DNA of 64,000 bases from Hermatobates lingyangjiaoensis (GCA_026182355.1 JAPFBL010000223.1:310001-374000); one strand, 5' to 3'. Positions 49,699-56,820 are shown, counted from the stretch's first letter. Program-made: numbers and translations. The notes: generated by a model from the letters alone, not told the origin.

Positions 49699-50402
49699 TA
49701 GTAAACAGGAAAACGATCCAAAACAACAACAAACGTTTCACGATGAATCAAAAACACAGAACTAAGGAACAAACACACTTACTGTCTCTAATTTTCGGTT
49801 GAACCGTCATCAGGAGAGTTAAGAAAGGAACACCAAGCGCACTTGTGAAGCAACGGTTGGAGACCCAACTGTCGCTTCACAAGTGCGCTTGGTGTTCCTT
49901 TCTTAACTCTCCTGATGACGGTTCAACCGAAAATTAGAGACAGTAAGTGTGTTTGTGATTCATCGTGAAACGTATATATATATATGTGTGTAGGTTAACT
50001 GTCGTTCCTCCGTCAATTCACTTTTTCTCCTGAGGATCACCACCATAACGGTCGAAATATTGAAAAGTGAGTCTTTGTTATGTTTCTTTCTATGTGTCAT
50101 AGTTTATTTTAAGTATATATATTAGTACGTATGTCTAACTGATAACATGTATCTATGCATGCATAAGCAATTTGCCCCACTGATTAGCTGAAGAGATTTA
50201 TAATTGACTGTCTGGGAAGGCAGGTCGCAGAGAGTTATTTTCCTTCGCAGGCCAATGGCCGGCTCGAAGGTGAACAAGGTAAGGAGAGAAAGGAATACAA
50301 ACCCAGTTTAGCGACCAACTGAATGACAATGCTGTCTCCGGCCACTGCCCAGCGAACCTCGAACGCCAGTTCATCACTCAGGACTTCGCAGTTCAGCTTG
50401 CT
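25682..50402 (-). CDS. Skeletor: Skeletor-like DOMON protein gene, 8 exons seen (5' end missing)
   Basis: Eight minus-strand exons join in phase: 50303-50402, 42094-42278, 40285-40480, 39361-39491, 37766-37925, 36920-37113, 32171-32398 and 25682-27237. They give about 910 residues. The first three encode a DOMON domain (FEVRWAVAGDSIVIQL, GEYMSFGLSG, VTYQRPL, IWAVGPLND). The next four encode the conserved block with GAWYIPPIEC, MGPTGGKRGYPAITGHVGWG, GGYHYKTPEERK and CNWTPDPDGPDADYYDSFG. The last exon adds YMGWKINVLD and then a long low-complexity tail. DM13-DOMON-Skeletor proteins are known in animals; Drosophila Skeletor was described as a spindle-matrix/chromosomal protein. The DOMON fold and hydrophobic tail suggest a secreted or surface form (inference). 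The signal peptide and DM13 exons are not visible. The last exon has one frameshift. Confidence 0.92.
25774..25858 (-). repeat. 21-bp x 4 coding repeat (His/Asp heptads)
   Basis: Four 21-base units encode HDHDHSM-type heptads near the C-terminus of the Skeletor-like protein. The DNA itself is locally palindromic (ATGATCAT, GCATGC). His/Asp density suggests metal binding (inference). Confidence 0.9.
27640..27790. repeat. Dispersed repeat R3, copy 1
   Basis: CTTCCCGATCTCATTTCTCT and AAAATAATTAGGTTGGACAA are found inverted at 57530-57660. Class unknown. Confidence 0.65.
28352..29051. mobile_element. Non-autonomous hAT element with target duplication
   Basis: Ends CAGAGTTTTTCAAAC (28352) and TTTGAGAATCTCTG (29051) are near-inverted copies. 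They are flanked by CCCTAGAC (28344-28351) and CCCTATAC (29052-29059), a 7/8 match for an 8-bp target duplication. 700 bp with no coding capacity. It sits in the last intron of the Skeletor-like gene. Confidence 0.85.
29750..29945. repeat. Foldback, family H
   Basis: AACAATCTTCA...CACAGAAAT at the left is inverted at ATTTCTGTG...GAAGATTGTT; the centre is CGCTCCGAAG/CTTCGGAGCG. Confidence 0.85.
29818..29850 (-). ncRNA. Hammerhead-like motif, family H
   Basis: Minus strand: CTTC, CTGATGA, C, short helix II (GA/TC), GAA, ATAT, A (H17), GTAG. Helix I has one T-T mismatch in four. Core bases present, helices weak. Confidence 0.45.
30099..30199. repeat. Near-perfect 47-bp-arm hairpin
   Basis: GTTCAATGTACATAAAGAAA starts an arm of about 47 bases whose inverted copy ends at 30199, with about one mismatch and a short loop (CAGTCTC). 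It directly follows a TA tract. Confidence 0.9.
30250..30420 (-). repeat. Family B repeat, hammerhead-derived but degenerate
   Basis: Minus strand carries CCTATGAAAAAGG...GACCGAAACGTTGGC. ACGT resembles a helix III, but the core reads CTATGA, one base short of CTGATGA. Related copies lie at 43805-44072 and 48658-48940. A truncated arm is at 56777-56820. Confidence 0.6.
30878..31483 (+). pseudogene. Penelope-like element reverse transcriptase fragment
   Basis: The open stretch 30878-31312 has the Penelope RT order: TDGVAMGSPLGVTFANFYMC (about residues 9-28), YCRYVDDCFVIV with the YVDD catalytic box (48-51), NKINFLDVKTDYHNRKLTTS and a YKNSPIKALIHRVYKTT thumb. After a frameshift near 31310-31330 another frame continues SLIKNGYSNSLFDNILKQYL to TGA at about 31483. 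The N-terminal fingers and the GIY-YIG nuclease are absent, so the copy is dead on arrival. It lies just downstream of a family A hammerhead-repeat piece (about 30760-30845). Confidence 0.88.
32171..32398 (-). CDS. Skeletor: Skeletor-like exon: VRVFAGI...WTPDENTPDTVYYQ
   Basis: 76 codons in phase 0 between acceptor TTGGCAG and donor GTAAGC. Contains RLCNWTPDPDGPDADYYDSF, GAYQRTLTLVCGFGNPSFIE and WTPDENTPDTVYYQ. It joins directly to CFFHRYMGWKI in the last exon. Confidence 0.93.
32577..32619 (+). ncRNA. Hammerhead-like motif, family A (one helix I mismatch)
   Basis: As family A, but the base after the predicted cleavage point is T (TGTC), giving a T-T mismatch at position 1.1. Core intact. 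Confidence 0.55.
32877..32919 (+). ncRNA. Hammerhead ribozyme-like motif, family A
   Basis: GACT, CTGACGA, A, GACC/GGTT helix II, GAA, AGATCT, T, AGTC. Complete core; one helix II pair is lost (A opposite C). Its opposite arm at about 32815-32855 is broken in the core. Confidence 0.7.
33060..33470. repeat. Dispersed repeat R2, copy 2
   Basis: Second copy of the repeat at 3620-4235, same orientation, lacking the palindrome. Class not assigned. Confidence 0.7.
33824..34539. mobile_element. Pogo/Tigger-like (Tc1/mariner) MITE
   Basis: Starts CAGTAAACACTCGC and ends GTGAGGGTTTACTG, inverted ends flanked by TA on both sides (33822-33823 and 34540-34541), as expected for pogo-type elements. About 716 bp, AT-rich centre, no transposase. 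Lies in a Skeletor intron. Confidence 0.8.
35510..35910. repeat. Degenerate tandem repeat, unit about 85 bp
   Basis: About five diverged units share TTTTCATAGTA..., GAATAGTCGAAA and TGCTAAATTTG-like segments. AT-rich, in a Skeletor intron, no coding signal. Confidence 0.7.
36920..37113 (-). CDS. Skeletor: Skeletor-like exon: HVGWGISYYINGL / GGYHYKTPEERK block
   Basis: After acceptor TATACAG: (G)HVGWGISYYINGLLIPEI, VVRGQTYTFVVEGGDDPNIP, KFHPLYITDDPVGGYHYKTP, EERK, then donor GTAAAT. 64 codons plus two bases, in phase with both neighbours. The His residues in FHPLYI and GYHY resemble cupredoxin-like copper sites (inference). Confidence 0.93.
37340..37556 (+). repeat. ACT/ACA trinucleotide microsatellite
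   Basis: About 215 bases of ACT with ACA, TCT and GCT interruptions, in the intron between two Skeletor exons (about 230 bases from the exon at 36920-37113). Confidence 0.95.
37766..37925 (-). CDS. Skeletor: Skeletor-like exon: GAWYIPP / MGPTGGKRGYPA block
   Basis: After acceptor TTGACAG come KEEVKAPPTPAPSSPLSD, GAWYIPPIECNEPEDRVFFA and QMGPTGGKRGYPAIT plus one base before donor GTACTT. The Pro-rich start is a linker, and the rest is strongly conserved in the family. Confidence 0.92.
38066..38623. mobile_element. TIR element with 20-bp inverted ends
   Basis: GTCTTTTTCCGAAAATAAGA at 38066 faces its near-perfect inverted copy ending at 38623 (one difference). The internal GGGCTTATTCTCGGGG segment recurs at about 39100-39200 in a decayed second copy. 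Non-coding; superfamily not assigned. Confidence 0.75.
39090..39200. repeat. Partial copy of the 38066-38623 TIR element
   Basis: Shares the GTCAAAAATCCGTGCTAGGG and CTTATTCTCGGGG segments with the element about 1 kb away, and has a degraded left end (CTCTTTTTACCGAAAT). Confidence 0.7.
39361..39491 (-). CDS. Skeletor: Skeletor-like exon: linker after DOMON (3' border uncertain)
   Basis: After acceptor TTTGCAG it reads (G)DILLDFGRAPKWNCPIPDMD, then a polar linker ASVSATSEDSDRRKPSHHIA. RAPKWNC is conserved in Skeletor proteins. No strong donor exists. The phase-compatible choice is AAA followed by GTTCAA (39361/39360), and an earlier GTGTCT site is also possible, so the end is tentative. Confidence 0.75.
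39612..40345 (-). repeat. 94-bp x 8 tandem array duplicating an exon end and its 5' splice site
   Basis: The CTCGGTC landmark occurs at 39661, 39755, 39849, 39943, 40037, 40131, 40224 and 40318, i.e. a 94-base period with one 93-base unit. On the minus strand each unit holds GPLNDRVETSYHSITSK coding sequence, donor GTACGT and about 38 intron bases. The rightmost copy is the real exon. The unit near 40224 has lost one base inside the coding part. Confidence 0.95.
40285..40480 (-). CDS. Skeletor: Skeletor-like exon: DOMON C-terminal part, 3' end in tandem array
   Basis: After acceptor TTTTCAG it reads SNTESVRLLNAALVNGYSIV, TYQRPLGAHDVLDNEIW, IIWAVGPLNDRVETSYHSIT and SK. It ends at donor GTACGT (40284-40279). 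The last about 56 coding bases and the donor recur seven more times downstream in a 94-bp array, so several alternative 5' splice sites exist. The first donor is assumed because G plus GA of the next exon restores KGDILLDFG. Confidence 0.88.
40641..41420 (-). mobile_element. Non-autonomous Helitron with intact ends
   Basis: On the minus strand it begins TCTCTATATATAAAG right after an A (41421) and ends CTAG right before a T (40640), with a GTGAC/GTCAC hairpin just upstream of the CTAG. Those are textbook Helitron borders with A|T insertion. 780 bp, non-coding, in a Skeletor intron. Confidence 0.8.
42094..42278 (-). CDS. Skeletor: Skeletor-like exon: DOMON middle part
   Basis: After acceptor GTTGCAG the exon reads (E)DGEYMSFGLSGAKDRSIMVGG, a Trp-Val strand, NGYAVDYFLDAKSQC and CPDTRIQ. 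The donor is GTGAAA. The ORF extends upstream to an ATG at 42297, but phase and family similarity favour the splice acceptor. Confidence 0.92.
43020..43140 (-). repeat. Family E hammerhead repeat, single arm
   Basis: Minus strand carries CTGATGA, T, GGTT/AACC, GAA, AATT, A (about 43096-43130). Helix I is weak. Preceded by TATATACAAAGTTCAATATG. Confidence 0.5.
43215..43666 (+). pseudogene. Jockey-clade LINE reverse transcriptase C-terminus
   Basis: The first frame reads VKYLGLILDSRLTFKQHLHN, SKLGIYLMCNLYSLFKSRNS, DLVKDLVYKGVVRSAMTYGC and SVWFRAAPTNKACIQIVQNK. A one-base shift at about 43485 leads into RLIARAPWYSRNVDIHNDLK, MESIDSYITRL and a TGA at 43664-43666. This order is typical of Jockey-type non-LTR retrotransposons in arthropods. 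5'-truncated remnant in a Skeletor intron, ending near a TA microsatellite. Confidence 0.85.
43805..44072. repeat. Foldback, family B
   Basis: AAAGTTTAATCGGGACTAGG at the left is matched inverted at ...ATCTTGATAAAGTTT. The centre is an AATAGT-rich simple sequence. Confidence 0.75.
45018..45215 (-). mobile_element. tRNA-derived SINE, copy 2 (truncated)
   Basis: Shares the body of copies 1, 3 and 4 (TGCCTAACTCAAGTGTATTT, then the TTTAACGAGCACCTGACATC region). The tRNA head is lost just past the B-box-like GGATTGAACCC on the plus strand. Confidence 0.65.
46010..46250. repeat. Foldback, family D (decayed)
   Basis: AACGCTTTTCGAACACCTAG at the left and GAAGAACTCTATGTGTTGGA at the right are diverged family D arms. 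The helix II pairing partly survives, the core does not. Confidence 0.75.
46512..47465 (+). repeat. 22-bp minisatellite with 260-bp higher-order unit
   Basis: About 43 degenerate units around AACGTAACCAATGAAGATTAC fill almost 1 kb. Landmark GTAACCATAGAAGATTACGA recurs at 46651, 46911 and 47171, so a 260-bp block of about 12 units was duplicated as a whole. The period is not a multiple of 3, so it is not coding. Confidence 0.92.
48435..48945. repeat. Families K and B repeats around a TA microsatellite
   Basis: 48435-48620 has a minus-strand motif CTGATGA, C, GAAC/GTTC, GAA followed by TATTG (one A short of the expected ATAT helix III). 48658-48940 is a family B foldback. A TA run separates them. 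Confidence 0.65.
48950..49165. repeat. Foldback, family A (decayed)
   Basis: Both arms have core changes (CTGACAA on the right, lost helix I pair on the left). Followed by a TA microsatellite at 49165-49200. Confidence 0.75.
49390..49428 (+). ncRNA. Hammerhead ribozyme-like motif, family G (GTC site)
   Basis: TAGC, CTGATGA, TG, GTCT/AGAC helix II with an ACG loop, A, GAA, ACATGT (helix III), C (H17), GTTG. The only copy with a GTC cleavage triplet, the most common one in natural hammerheads. Single, not in a foldback. Confidence 0.7.
49785..49817 (-). ncRNA. Hammerhead ribozyme-like motif, family E
   Basis: Minus strand: TCTC, CTGATGA, C, GGT/ACC helix II, GAA, AATT (helix III), A (H17), GAGA. 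Helix I TCTC/GAGA is perfect. Confidence 0.7.
49908..49940 (+). ncRNA. Hammerhead ribozyme-like motif, family E
   Basis: Exact inverted copy of the motif at 49785-49817, with the same intact core and TCTC/GAGA helix I. Confidence 0.7.
50019..50069 (+). ncRNA. Hammerhead-like motif, family I
   Basis: CACTTTTTCTC, CTGAGGA, TC, ACC/GGT helix II, C, GAA, ATAT, T (H17), GAAAAGTG. Helix I is long (CACTTTT pairs AAAAGTG) with an internal mismatch. Next to the family E foldback. Confidence 0.6.
50303..50402 (-). CDS. Skeletor: Skeletor-like exon: DOMON N-terminal part
   Basis: It starts after acceptor GTTGCAG (50403-50409 on the plus strand) with SKLNCEVLSDELAFEVRWAV and ends ...QLVAKL plus one base before donor GTTTGT. 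One base carries over to complete Glu with the next exon. This is the most 5' exon recognised. Confidence 0.88.
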
Positions 50403-51004
50403 CTGCAACCATCAAAACAAAACTTGAAGTTAAATCAATGTTTTTAACAAGAACATCTAGAGTCAACGTGGAATGTGATTGAGCTCAGTGCTTTTCAATT
50501 ACTTTGTTACCTAATCCCCATTTACCCCCTATGACTTGGAGGGGGTAAACATTTCACACCCTCTCCCCACTCCATGTTGCAACTATATGCCGTATAACAT
50601 GCCAATAAAATTACTGTAAATACAACTCTCAACAGCAGTATGTCCTTCTTAATATTAATGAAAACATTAAAGAAAGAAATATTTATCCATAATAACAGTG
50701 TTAGCATTAACAACAGAAAGAATTAATGTGGAATTAAAAAAAAATAATTTTAGAGTATTTAAACCGTAAACAAGTTTGACGGATATATTGAGCTGTGTGA
50801 TACTGAAAACATTGATGTGAGACAGCATAGACTACTGTTTGCATAACTCAGAACTCGTAAAAGTTTCATATTAAAAATCCCGAACGTCAGCGGTTAAAAT
50901 GACTTAAAACTTAGTTTTAAACTTAAGTTTATAACTTAAACCCAATGAAGCTGTTACGGAACTTGAGAGCCCCAATACTGTGCAACAGGAAACGGCTCTA
51001 AATT

Positions 51005-51346
51005 TGTGCTTTGCACAGATACGTCATAGAGGCTGATATCATGACTGGGTATGGTACTGGGGAGTCATTGTTTATACCACGCATACCATTGATACCCAAC
51101 AACTGTCCGTTTCAGTTCAAACGGTTGCAATTTCCCGTCAGCGTCTTCTAACTCTCTGTTCTTCTATGCACCTGAAGGACAGATAGCTAATGTGTTGTAT
51201 ACAGAGGCACTTACTTAACACTGTGCTAATAAATACGAGTATATTTTTTTTTCCTATTCTATAATTTTTCTAATAATATTTTGAAAAACCACGTATTATC
51301 TCTGAATATTTGTAAAATACCCGTGAAAGACGTACATGTCTGCTAG
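51005..51346 (+). mobile_element. Helitron 3' fragment with helicase tail
   Basis: Encodes LHRYVIEADIMTGYGTGESL, FIPRIPLIPNNCPFQFKRLQ and FPVSVF, stop; then after a frame change NSLFFYAPEGQIANVLYTEA. It lacks the middle segment present at 24.2 kb. Ends with a hairpin and CTAG (51343-51346) followed by T. Truncated at the left. Confidence 0.8.
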
Positions 51347-52457
51347 TATTTTATAAAATCACACATTAAACTTTGGAAGTGAGGGACACTTCCCTATGTA
51401 CAATTATGAAGATCACTAAATGACTTAAAATTTGTATGTTTAATTCAGTTAAACTATAGAATGTAGAATATGATATATGACAGGTATAGTCGTGGAGCAT
51501 AAGTTTGGTGGGATTCATATTCACATGCACATTACATACATCAATATGATGTATGTAATGACACATACACAAGTATCACTCATCAAAGATTTCTAATTTC
51601 TTATAACTGATAAAAAGATTATTGCCAGATATATAAAAATGATACATTATTCATTAATTTGTATGCACAAGCACATTAAAACATAAAAAATTCAACTGGT
51701 TTTCAATGAGTTTCATATCATGTTTTGCTTATAGTAAATTTGAGTGTAGGCCACTCCAAATTGTTTTTTATGTATGCATAGAGAACAATATAATTATAAT
51801 AATTTTTTTTACATTAATTCTTTTAAAATGTAACTCATTACTAAATCATTAATAGCATTGACTAATTTATTCCATGTTTACATCAAAAATTACATGTTTA
51901 CAAATATGCAAGTATTTGTTTTGTATTAATATACTATTATAGTGTAATTAAAGTATGCAATATTTCTTTCTTTTGTCAATAAATATAGGCTTAATTATTT
52001 TCTTTAGAAAAAATTGTGGTGTGTAATAAATGTAAATAAATATTAAAAAAATATGTTTTTTCTTTTTTAAAAAAAAGGAAGTCCTTGGGGATTCGTTGAA
52101 AGTAGGATGGTTGTTACGCAAATTTGCCTGTCATTCGTTTTCTTATTGCCTCCTTCGTGTCAATTAACCCTCTCGACTGGACTGATGATCCTCCATTGGA
52201 ACTGTCATTATCATTCCCAGGCCACTCGAAGAGTTATCACCGTACAATAATTGAAAGATCGTAAAAAAAAGAAAGGTACGTGGTTCTTTTTAAAGGCTAG
52301 CATGTCATTCTGTCTGCTTGCTCAGTAGTTCAGACATCAACAACAGGATTAAGCTTTTCTCCCAACTAATACTTTTTGCCAGTTTTTAAATAAAATATTT
52401 AATTTATTTTTATATCCGAAAAATATACAGTCTCAAAGTTTTGCTTAATCTACCATC

Positions 52458-52462
<5 letters not shown>

Positions 52463-52489
<27 letters not shown>
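52463..52489 (+). repeat. GA dinucleotide microsatellite
   Basis: About 13 AG units upstream of the first recognised Skeletor exon. Confidence 0.9.
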
Positions 52490-52493
<4 letters not shown>

Positions 52494-52664
52494 ATCAGGA
52501 ATATGGTTGTCACAAAAGCCACTTCAAAAAGTTATTTCTTTTTTTTTGTTTAGAGTTCAGATAATATTCCAATAAACATAGATTAAAAGAAATATCCAAA
52601 CTTTTTGACAGGCACTTTGAAATAGGTTACTGTTATGACACGCTTTTACAAAAAACAGTGTATA

Positions 52665-52860
52665 TTAAAACTTTATATGTTCAAAACACAATAAGAAATG
52701 AAAAAAAAAAAGACTAAGATCTTCAAACGTAACAAGGGGTCATCGTCAGAGTCGAATCTTGATTTGACTCTGACGAAGACTGTTTGTCTTTTTTTCTCAT
52801 TTTTTTTTCATCGTTATCTCACATCTTTATTGTGAAATCTTATTATCGATTCAACTATAC
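52665..52860. repeat. Foldback, family A (short, decayed)
   Basis: Both arms keep CTGACGA but lack an intact helix II/GAAAG part; they meet almost directly in the centre (TCGAATCTTGATTTGA). Confidence 0.75.
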
Positions 52861-53204
52861 ATATATATGACACTTTTAATTTCATTATTTGATTACAGAG
52901 ATTTAATTTTTAAACTAGTTTAGGGCTATGATAGGTTTAATAGGAGTTTGCAAATGTGTGTGTTTTAAATTGTTCTATTGCAGTAATTCATTCTAAAGAA
53001 ATCTGCCAACAAGATACATAACCTATAAACCCATACTCATTAGTTGTGCAATCCGTTGAACGCTCATTTCTGGTCGGTCGTATACTCCTTCGTTTTGAAG
53101 TTTACTTGACGATAAACATGAAGTGTTCAAAACGCGTAGAATAAAAAAAAGCTTCTTTTTTATGTGTGGAGACTTTGATTTATCCATTTACCTTAGTATA
53201 ACAA

Positions 53205-53440
53205 GATTTCACAATAAACACGTAAAATAACCATCAATGATCAAACCACAATATGAAATAGGGAAAAATACTAAGATCTTTCAACCGTAACAAGCGGTCT
53301 TCATCAGAGTCAAAAACCATCAGTTTTTGACCCACAGTTGGTTTTTTGACTCTGACGAAGACCGCTTGTTACGGTTAAAAGATCTTAGTCTTTTTTCCCC
53401 ATTTCATATTGTGGTTTGATCAGTGATTATTACCTTAGTA
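53205..53440. repeat. Foldback, family A
   Basis: Arms ATGATCAAACCACAATATGA and its inverse surround a short centre. A decayed family D arm (53040-53170) precedes it. Confidence 0.85.
53269..53311 (-). ncRNA. Hammerhead-like motif, family A (CTGATGA)
   Basis: Minus strand core CTGATGA, A, GACCG/CGGTT, GAA, AGATCT, T, AGTA; three of four helix I pairs. The facing arm (53347-53390) has AAA for GAA and should be dead. Confidence 0.6.
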
Positions 53441-54285
53441 TGTATAAACCTAAAAATGAAATTCTATCTATGAGATAAGATAAACCTTTTTTTGTTACAA
53501 CGTCGATTTTTATTTCATAGGTCTATTGTGAACATCTGATATAAATATGTTTTCGCATACTTGTCAATAGAACAAATCTTAATTGTTACTGAAGCAAAGA
53601 AATACCATTCTTATTTGATTTATGATATAAAAATATCATAAAATAGTCTGTTAAGGATTCAACTTTTGATAATTTTTGATAATGGGCTTAATATTTTTTG
53701 CACCGGATTGTCAGACAGGTTGTTGTATAAATGCATGCAGTGGAGCCGACAGGACATGAGTCTGAGTTAGCCCACCACTCTAATGCACCCCTTCCGTCCT
53801 AGATGACGGTTTTCGCAACCGAAAGGTCAGCCAGCTAATTCATGTTCTTCATCGTCCAGCCAGCCTACTTTGAGACCTCTCCCCTTATAACCAAACCACC
53901 AGGGCAATTACAATATATTTACGCAATTGGCAGCAGTAACGGCAAATCTTAAACCATTTCATGTCCAACTTAATCTAGGCCATTACAAACTTCAACTTAC
54001 TCTAGATTTCAATTGCTACTAATATATTTTATATCTTAAACTATACTCAGTTTGCTTATTACACTTTTACAGTTGTACATTTATAAACATATGAGGATAT
54101 ATTTACTCATACTGGAAGAAATCTAAAGAAAGCCTTTAATTAAAATAACAAGCTTTGAATACGGCATAATAACCATCAAATTTAATAAGCTTTGTTTTCA
54201 GATATGCAGAGTTAACTTGAGATAAGCTTACTACTTACTTTTTGAAATATTATAAAACATATTTTACGCAGTGAAACCCCTAGAG

Positions 54286-54939
54286 CAGGGGGATGATCGC
54301 AGCCTTCCTGCCCACATTCACACCTCTCGCCATATTCCCCTCCCCCACTCTTCTTCCCAAGGCACTATACACACTTTTACAACCTTTACATTGATTCTGA
54401 CCTAAAATGGATAAACAGCAAAAGTCTCCATACAAATGAAGTTTTATTCAACAACAACACGTTTCGAACACTTTGTGCCTATCATCAGGAAGACACTACA
54501 ATACAAACTATATCTAATGAATTACAAAATTAGAGTAATTGATTACATATAATTTGTAGTATAGTGTCTTCCTGATGATGAACACAAAGTGTTCGAAACG
54601 CGTTGTTGTTCTTGAATAAAACTTCATTCCTGTGGAGACTTTTGTTTGTTTATCCATTCTACCTCAGAATGAGTAAATACCACACAATTACGGATTGCAC
54701 AACTAATGATTTACAAGGATTATGTTTATAATAGAATTTTACAAATTAAATGCTAATTATAATTATTGATGAATATATAAAATAGGCATTAATTCAACCA
54801 AAATAGTATTTTATTAATTTATAATTATAAACCTATAATAGCTTTCCTCACTCGGTTAACTTACTGTGATCACAGTTCACACCCTGAAAACCCAAAATTA
54901 ACCCCTGCGGGTTAATTTCACCCCCCTTGAGAACCTCTG
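54286..54939. mobile_element. Non-autonomous hAT element with nested foldback
   Basis: Left end CAGGGGGATGATCGC and right end CCCCCCTTGAGAACCTCTG. Flanking 8-mers CCCTAGAG (54278-54285) and CACTAGAG (54940-54947) match 7/8. A family D hammerhead foldback (54415-54700) is inserted inside. Confidence 0.75.
54415..54700. repeat. Foldback, family D variant
   Basis: Arms carry CTGATGA, T, GAACAC/GTGTTC, GAA, ACGCGT on the plus arm (about 54567-54610) and a decayed version on the minus arm. Helix I pairing is poor. Inserted in a hAT element. Confidence 0.8.
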
Positions 54940-55624
54940 CACTAGAGAGAGGTATTTTTGGTAACTTTCATAGTAACATGAAGCTATGATGCTTCCGAAT
55001 TCGTGGATAACTTTTAATTCAATATGTTTCTCTATAAATTGCATAAATGTTTCTACTCTTGCTCATTATCTGGCGTCTTCATAGACAGAAGACAAGGACG
55101 AGTAATATATGAATAAATAAAACAATAAGTCATAATAAAGAAATGAAGGCACAAAAAAAAATTGATGAATAGAATATTAATAAAGGAAAAACAAAATAAT
55201 AAAAATGTACAAGGGTCTACACTCAAGTCTGCTATAAGTAAAGATAATATCAAAAACGGTTAACAATCAATTGAGTTTTGGTTTTATTTTAGGGTGGTCA
55301 CCGTGTAATTGCATCATAAGACTATGTGGTAAAGTATTATGAAGGTCGCATTAATGACTTCTTTAGTTTTAATACTGTTAAATCCATTTTACCAGTTATT
55401 ATAAAAATGGAATAATTTACTAAGTTCATCATCAGACTAAACTGACAGGTTATGTTTTTTTTTATTGTTTGAATCGATCCTCTAGCGCAGGCATGGGCCC
55501 ATGCGGCCCAACACGTACTTTTGAGTGGCCCTCGGAGACTGTCTGGAACTCTATCAATTCATTTGCTTTTTACTATTAACAACAGCTCATCGAGACTTTT
55601 GGAAGAAGATTGGAACATTGGAGA

Positions 55625-55702
55625 GAAAAGAGAGAGAGAGAGGAAGGGAGAGAGAGAGGGAGAGAGAGAGAGAGAGAGGGAGGGAGGGAGAGAGAGAGAG
55701 AG
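55625..55702 (+). repeat. GA/GGGA-rich microsatellite
   Basis: About 78 purine-only bases of GAGA and GGGA. The open frames across it (REREGER, SLSLSL) are artefacts. Confidence 0.92.
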
Positions 55703-55859
55703 AAGAGTTGAGAGAGTTCATCAAATGCTTTAGTTTTTCGGATAGTTTTTTAATCTTTCTTACTGTACTCCTTTGTTTTCCCAAACATCCCTTTCTGGAC
55801 ATTAGTCCTTTCCTGCGCTTTCACCCTTTTAAAATACCAATCTTCCCATCCACTCTACT

Positions 55860-55985
55860 CAACCCTTCACCAGATGTTTCTGCATCTAGTGTTTCAGTTG
55901 GGTTTTTGACTCTGATGAAGATTGCTTGTTACGGTTGAAAGATCTTAGTCTTTTTTCCCTATTTTATAATGTGGTTTGATCATTG
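55860..55985 (+). repeat. Family A repeat, single arm
   Basis: Carries TAGTGTTTCAGTTGGGTTTT and the downstream GTGGTTTGATCATTGAT boundary. Preceded by Penelope-linked sequence (GGACATTAGTCCTTTCCTGC) shared with the 862-1187 and 14229-14700 foldbacks. Confidence 0.8.
55908..55950 (+). ncRNA. Hammerhead ribozyme-like motif, family A variant
   Basis: GACT, CTGATGA, A, helix II with G-T pairs (GATTG/CGGTT), GAA, AGATCT, T, AGTC. Core and helix I intact. Confidence 0.6.
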
Positions 55986-55994
55986 ATATATATA

Positions 55995-56180
55995 TATTGT
56001 AAACAGGAAAACGATCCAAAAGGACAACAAAGTTTGTTGTCCGGTTGGAGACTCCAACCGTCTCTTCACAAGTGCGCTTGGTGTCTCTATCTCAACTCTC
56101 CTGATGACAGTTCAACCAAAAATTAGAGACAGTAAGTCTGTTTGATCGTTAGTTCTGTGTTTGTGAGTCATCGTGAAACG
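55995..56180. repeat. Family E repeat, arms partly deleted
   Basis: The plus arm at 56097-56129 matches family E except AAA for GAA, removing the invariant G12. The left arm is mostly deleted. Flanked by TA tracts. Confidence 0.75.
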
Positions 56181-56194
56181 TTTATATATATATA

Positions 56195-56445
56195 TATATA
56201 TCAATGATCAAACCACAATAAGAAATGGGAAAACAAGACTAAGATCTTCCAACCGTAACAAGCGGTCTTCGTCAGAGTCAAAAAACCAACTAAAAAAAAA
56301 AAACAAACTTTTTTTTAGTTGGGTTTTTGACTCTGACGAAGACCGCTTGTTACGGTTGGAAGATCTTAGTCTTGTTTTCCCATTTCTTATTGTGGTTTGA
56401 TCATTGATTGTTATTTCACGTGTTTATGTGAAATCTTTATATATA
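56195..56445. repeat. Foldback, family A with the same core mutation in both arms
   Basis: Nearly perfect arms meeting around AACTAAAAAAAAAAAAC. In both arms the core reads GGAAG instead of GAAAG. Confidence 0.88.
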
Positions 56446-56492
56446 TATATATATATATTCACGTAACTCACCACAAATGAATGAAGATAGTC

Positions 56493-56528
56493 GCTCTGAG
56501 GCCTTTCGTTTTCACGTCGTCAGAGAGC
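56493..56528 (-). ncRNA. Hammerhead ribozyme-like motif, family F
   Basis: Minus strand: GCTCT, CTGACGA, C, GT/AC helix II with a GAAA tetraloop, GAA, AGGCCT (helix III), C (H17), AGAGC. Helix I is a perfect 5 bp. Confidence 0.7.
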
Positions 56529-56624
56529 AAGTGAATACAAGTTGTAGACTGGCCTTGTGAAATACAAAACGAAAGGCCTCAGAGCGACTATCTTCATTCA
56601 TCTGTCTACAACTTGTATTCACTT

Positions 56625-56660
56625 GCTCTCTGACGACGTGAAAACGAAAGGCATCAGAGC
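56625..56660 (+). ncRNA. Hammerhead-like motif, family F (helix III changed)
   Basis: Same core and helix I as the facing arm, but helix III is AGGCAT rather than AGGCCT, losing one pair. Confidence 0.6.
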
Positions 56661-56776
56661 GACTATCTTCATTCATTTGTGGTGAGTTAGCTGAATATTT
56701 ATATCACGTGTTATTGTGACAATTTTGTATATATATATATATATTGATAAAAGTATCGACCATAGAATAGAACAAA

Positions 56777-56820
56777 ACTAAAGTTTATCGGGACTGACCG
56801 AGTCCCGATAAACTTTAGTT
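56777..56820. repeat. Perfect 20-bp-arm hairpin, family B end
   Basis: AACTAAAGTTTATCGGGACT and its exact inverse, separated by four bases. TA microsatellites on both sides. Confidence 0.9.

Larger units (their letters stand above)
49690..49980. repeat. Foldback, family E (two intact hammerhead motifs)
   Basis: Near-perfect arms with TGCGCTTGGTGTTCCTTTC and its inverse around a short centre (CAACGGTTGGAGACCCAACTG). Begins at a TA tract that also ends the foldback. Confidence 0.9.
56455..56715. repeat. Foldback, family F, with a third partial copy
   Basis: Contains AGGCCTCAGAGCGACTATCT in both orientations plus a duplicated inner segment. Flanked by TA microsatellites on both sides. Confidence 0.88.

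Noticed and set aside
55521..55938. ORFs rich in RERERE or SLSLSL
   Set aside because: Produced by the GA-rich microsatellite.
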